Assembly (NCBI GenBank): GCA_945883435.1
Contig: CAMCXK010000019.1
Location: forward strand, 1 to 46,053
DNA: 46,053 nt
Direction: 5' to 3'
Source of the DNA: Chthoniobacter flavus
Lineage (GTDB): Bacteria; Verrucomicrobiota; Verrucomicrobiia; Chthoniobacterales; Terrimicrobiaceae
Shown: positions 43,699 through 46,053 of the stretch, piece after piece
Layout: each line of letters opens with the position of its first letter
How positions within the stretch are numbered: position 1 is the first letter of the stretch
Notes under the pieces: generated by a model
What the model was told of the DNA's origin: nothing
Database searches by the model: none
What the model saw: the letters and a program-made list of their open reading frames with translations, nothing else
Made by a program: the position numbers and the translations under genes

Positions 43699-44832
43699 AT
43701 GAATCTGAAAACCGTTCTTCTTCTCATCTCCGCGGCCCTCATCGCTTCCGGTGTGGGACTTATGGTTCACCAAGGCCGCGAAGCCGCCCGGAGCGCGAAT
43801 CCAGCCCAAGCGGGTGCCTTTCTGCCAAAGTTCGACCTCAATGCGGTGGCCGAGGTGCAGGTTCGGGATAATTCCTCCTCCGCCACAATGCGCAAGTCCC
43901 CCGAGGGATGGGTTGTGGTCGAGCGGGGAAACTATCCGGCGGATTTCGCTGCCGTGGGCGACCTTGTGCAAAGGTTGTGGGATTTCAAGCCGGCGCAAGA
44001 GGTGATAGCTGGCCCCTCTCAATTCGGACGTCTCCAGTTGCTCCCTCCCGACGGAAAATCCCCGGAGTCTGGAACCCTTGTCGAATTCAAGGCGGCGGAT
44101 GGTTCACGCCTGGCAGCGGCCATCTTTGGCAAGGAGTCGTTCGCCCAGCCCGATCCTGACTCGCCATTCCCGCCCCAGCCGAATGGACGCTTCGTGGTTG
44201 CGGCGGACTCCCAAGGGCCAGTGGCCGTGGCCGCTTCGGGTTTTGAGGATTTGCCCGCCAGTCCCTCAAAATGGCTGGATCCCGCCTTTGTTTCGCTCCA
44301 CGGCCTTCAGGAACTCGCCGTGGAAGGAGCGGGTTTTTCGTGGAGCGCGCGGCGGGATGGGGCTGGTTCACCATGGGTTTTTGTGAACGCACCCGCCGGA
44401 GAGGTTCCCGATCAGGCAAAACTCGAGGCTGCGGCATCCATGCTCTCGAATCTGAGGTTTCAGGATGTCGTCACGGAGCCCAAGGACGCCCTGTTCTCCG
44501 CTCCGGCCCGCCTCACCTCCACCACAGCCGAGGGACTTCAGGTTGTCTGGACCGTAGGGGAGCGGCAGGCGGGTGAATACCCCGTAAAGGTCTCCGCCAC
44601 CTCTCAACGCCCGCCCACCCGATCACCCGCAGAGGGGGAGTCGGATGAGGATAAAAAACGCTTGGATGCCGAGTTTGAGAAATCCCGGGCCGTTCTCGAG
44701 GCCGACCTGGCGAGGTTGGGCAAACTGGCCCGCTCGGTCTACCTCGTGCCGGCCAATGCCGTCGAATCGCTCCTGAAACCCCGTTCCGAGTTCCTGCCGG
44801 CGCCACCGGCGGCTTCACCGCCCGCCCCTTGA
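43699..44832 (+). CDS. DUF4340 domain-containing membrane-anchored protein
   Basis: 377 residues with one N-terminal membrane anchor (TVLLLISAALIASGVGLMV) and a periplasmic body of repeated beta/alpha units typical of DUF4340: LPKFDLNAVAEVQVRDN, MRKSPEGWVVVERGNYPADFAAVGDLVQRLWDFKPAQEV and a second such unit around 195-270. The Pro-rich C-terminus (APPAASPPAP) is probably unstructured. DUF4340 proteins commonly sit next to Gld-like ABC genes, as here (15 bases after gldG), and probably form part of the same complex. Confidence 0.85.
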   Translation: MNLKTVLLLISAALIASGVGLMVHQGREAARSANPAQAGAFLPKFDLNAVAEVQVRDNSSSATMRKSPEGWVVVERGNYPADFAAVGDLVQRLWDFKPAQEVIAGPSQFGRLQLLPPDGKSPESGTLVEFKAADGSRLAAAIFGKESFAQPDPDSPFPPQPNGRFVVAADSQGPVAVAASGFEDLPASPSKWLDPAFVSLHGLQELAVEGAGFSWSARRDGAGSPWVFVNAPAGEVPDQAKLEAAASMLSNLRFQDVVTEPKDALFSAPARLTSTTAEGLQVVWTVGERQAGEYPVKVSATSQRPPTRSPAEGESDEDKKRLDAEFEKSRAVLEADLARLGKLARSVYLVPANAVESLLKPRSEFLPAPPAASPPAP

Positions 44833-44845
44833 GGAGACAGCGCCT

Positions 44846-45667
44846 TCAGGATTTGATTTCCAGCACCACCGCGGTGGCATTGTCCCGACCCGAAGACTCC
44901 ACACCGCTTCGAACCACCTCCGCAGCGGGATTTTCTTGGCCCGACTGCAGGATTTCCGCCAACCGTTCGTCGTAAAGCCCGTCTGTCACTCCGTCCGAGC
45001 AGAGCAGAAACCGGTCACCGGGCTGCAATACCACATCGCCGATTTGAGGATCGATAAACTGGTGGCCGGCTCCGAGGGCTTTCTGAAGCACATTGCGCCG
45101 GGGGTGGGTTTTCGCCTCCCGCTCGTTGATCTGACCGTTGCGATACATCCACCCCACGTAGGTGTCGTCATGCGTGATTTGCCGCATTGTTCCTCCCGCC
45201 GGGAGGTAGTAGATGCGGCTGTCGCCGACATGCGCAAAATGCAGATGTCCCGGAGTGATCCACACCAGACTCAGTGTGGCTCCCATTCCTGAGCACTCCT
45301 CGTAGCAGGATCCCAGATAAAGAAGAGCCTTGTGAATTTCCGCAAAGATTTCCTGCAGCACTTCTCCGAAACCCGGGGAAAGCCCCGCCGCGCGCTGGCG
45401 AAAAAGCGGAGGTAGCAACCTTGTGATTTTTTCAACCGCCGTTTTGCTGGCGAATTCCCCCGCCATCGCCCCTCCCATGCCGTCGCTTACCGCAAAGACC
45501 AAATCGGCCGAATCCGTGGCCGCGGTTCCCGTTTTTCCAAGGTGCTGCACTCCCTGGGCGCTCACCAGCAAACCCAGGAAGGCATCCTCGTTGTTTTTTC
45601 GCACGCGCCCGCGATCGGTTTGGCCGGTCCACACGACGTGCCGGGGGGGGAGGGAATCACCGCTCAT
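44846..45667 (-). CDS. PP2C-family serine/threonine protein phosphatase
   Basis: The 273-residue soluble enzyme removes phosphate from Ser/Thr residues with Mn2+ or Mg2+. It carries the metal-ligand motifs GRVRKNNEDAFL, VFAVSDGMGGAMAGEFAS, HFAHVGDSRIYYL, LLCSDGVTDGLYD and GRDNATAVVLE in order, all acidic ligands intact. It overlaps the small kinase-like gene upstream by 4 bases, so the two are made together, a typical kinase/phosphatase pairing. The stop lies 13 bases from the convergent DUF4340 gene. Confidence 0.95.
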   Translation of the reverse strand: MSGDSLPPRHVVWTGQTDRGRVRKNNEDAFLGLLVSAQGVQHLGKTGTAATDSADLVFAVSDGMGGAMAGEFASKTAVEKITRLLPPLFRQRAAGLSPGFGEVLQEIFAEIHKALLYLGSCYEECSGMGATLSLVWITPGHLHFAHVGDSRIYYLPAGGTMRQITHDDTYVGWMYRNGQINEREAKTHPRRNVLQKALGAGHQFIDPQIGDVVLQPGDRFLLCSDGVTDGLYDERLAEILQSGQENPAAEVVRSGVESSGRDNATAVVLEIKS

Positions 45668-46041
45668 TGGTCGAGAAGGGTCGAAAACTCAAAATCGATG
45701 AGGCAAAAGCGCCCGTCCGACTGGCGGTAGGTGACATTGCGCAATTCGGCATCGTCGTGGCGCACCCCGTAGGCTTCGAGTTCGGCGAAAAGTTCGCGGC
45801 ATCGCGCGTCGTCCAAATGCTCGACCCGCGTGCCGCAATTCGTGGTAACGATACGCAAAGACTCCGAATCCGCCTCGAGAAGCCTCGGCACAAAGGGACA
45901 CCCCCGCTCTTCGAGATGCCGCAGCACACGCACCTCGTTTGCAAACCGCTCCCCGGCTTGAGGACCGCGGAATTGTTTGTGGACCTTCCCATCGTAGCCG
46001 ATGCGCACCGTGGCACGCAGAGTGTCTTTGACCTGTTGCAT
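45664..46041 (-). CDS. Minimal protein-kinase-like protein
   Basis: Only 125 residues, yet kinase landmarks appear in order: Lys22 in KVHKQF (VAIK-type), Glu36 in FANEVRVL (C-helix), HDDAELRN at 95-102 matching H-x-D-x4-N of the catalytic loop, and D116-F-E for DFG. The C-lobe stops about 10 residues later, with no activation segment or APE region. RIO/Bud32-like or aminoglycoside-kinase-like folds are alternatives. Start ATG 46041, 13 bases from the window end. It overlaps the PP2C gene by 4 bases, which suggests a working pair. Confidence 0.75.
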   Translation of the reverse strand: MQQVKDTLRATVRIGYDGKVHKQFRGPQAGERFANEVRVLRHLEERGCPFVPRLLEADSESLRIVTTNCGTRVEHLDDARCRELFAELEAYGVRHDDAELRNVTYRQSDGRFCLIDFEFSTLLDQ

Positions 46042-46053
46042 CTGAAAAATCGC

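Overview
The window looks like part of a Verrucomicrobiota chromosome, possibly Opitutae- or Spartobacteria-like; the class cannot be resolved from sequence alone. The signs are four stand-alone prepilin-type (FTLxE) proteins (one with an H-X9-NG tail), a GTP-type PEP carboxykinase, GxxExxY and heptamer-repeat elements of the kind recalled from PVC genomes, moderately high GC, and many genes lacking a clear Shine-Dalgarno. No rRNA, tRNA, CRISPR array or classical insertion sequence was seen.

Left part (1-12502). The end of a DevBCA-type exporter (permease tail, ATPase, membrane-fusion protein) converges on a long minus-strand block: dnaA, a DEDD exonuclease, a TPR protein, a MidA-type methyltransferase, ATP synthase atpB-E-F-H-A-G, then accB-accC. 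The ATP synthase cluster has no atpD or atpC: a hairpin at the atpG stop codon ends it and acc genes follow. The delta subunit is unusually short.

Middle (12503-25625). Two convergent GspG-like pseudopilins are followed by GTP-PEPCK and cyclopropane-fatty-acid synthase. Next comes a signalling block: a small unknown protein, a PAS histidine kinase, a NarL-type response regulator and a CheB-CheR-PAS fusion. Aconitase A follows; it carries an in-frame heptamer repeat tract in a loop. Directly after it lies a GxxExxY (PD-(D/E)XK-like) gene bounded by 27-bp inverted repeats, a compact element that looks mobile.

Carbohydrate island (25626-32749). A leftward operon (esterase, pseudopilin, GH1 beta-glucosidase) diverges from lacI, a GH71/99-like lipoprotein and a GPH sugar symporter. 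Palindromes with core TTTACGTAAA lie between the two arms and at the 3' end of lacI, which suggests one LacI-family regulator controls both arms.

Right part (32750-46053). An FmdB-like protein, Nif3 and the inositol monophosphatase suhB are followed by a full mlaE-F-D-C-A lipid-transport operon joined by 4-bp overlaps. Next to suhB is a 38-codon remnant of ispF in which the first and last parts of the enzyme are joined and the middle is gone. A secreted protein, another pseudopilin, a Gld-like ABC exporter with a DUF4340 protein, and a PP2C phosphatase with a 125-residue mini-kinase close the window.
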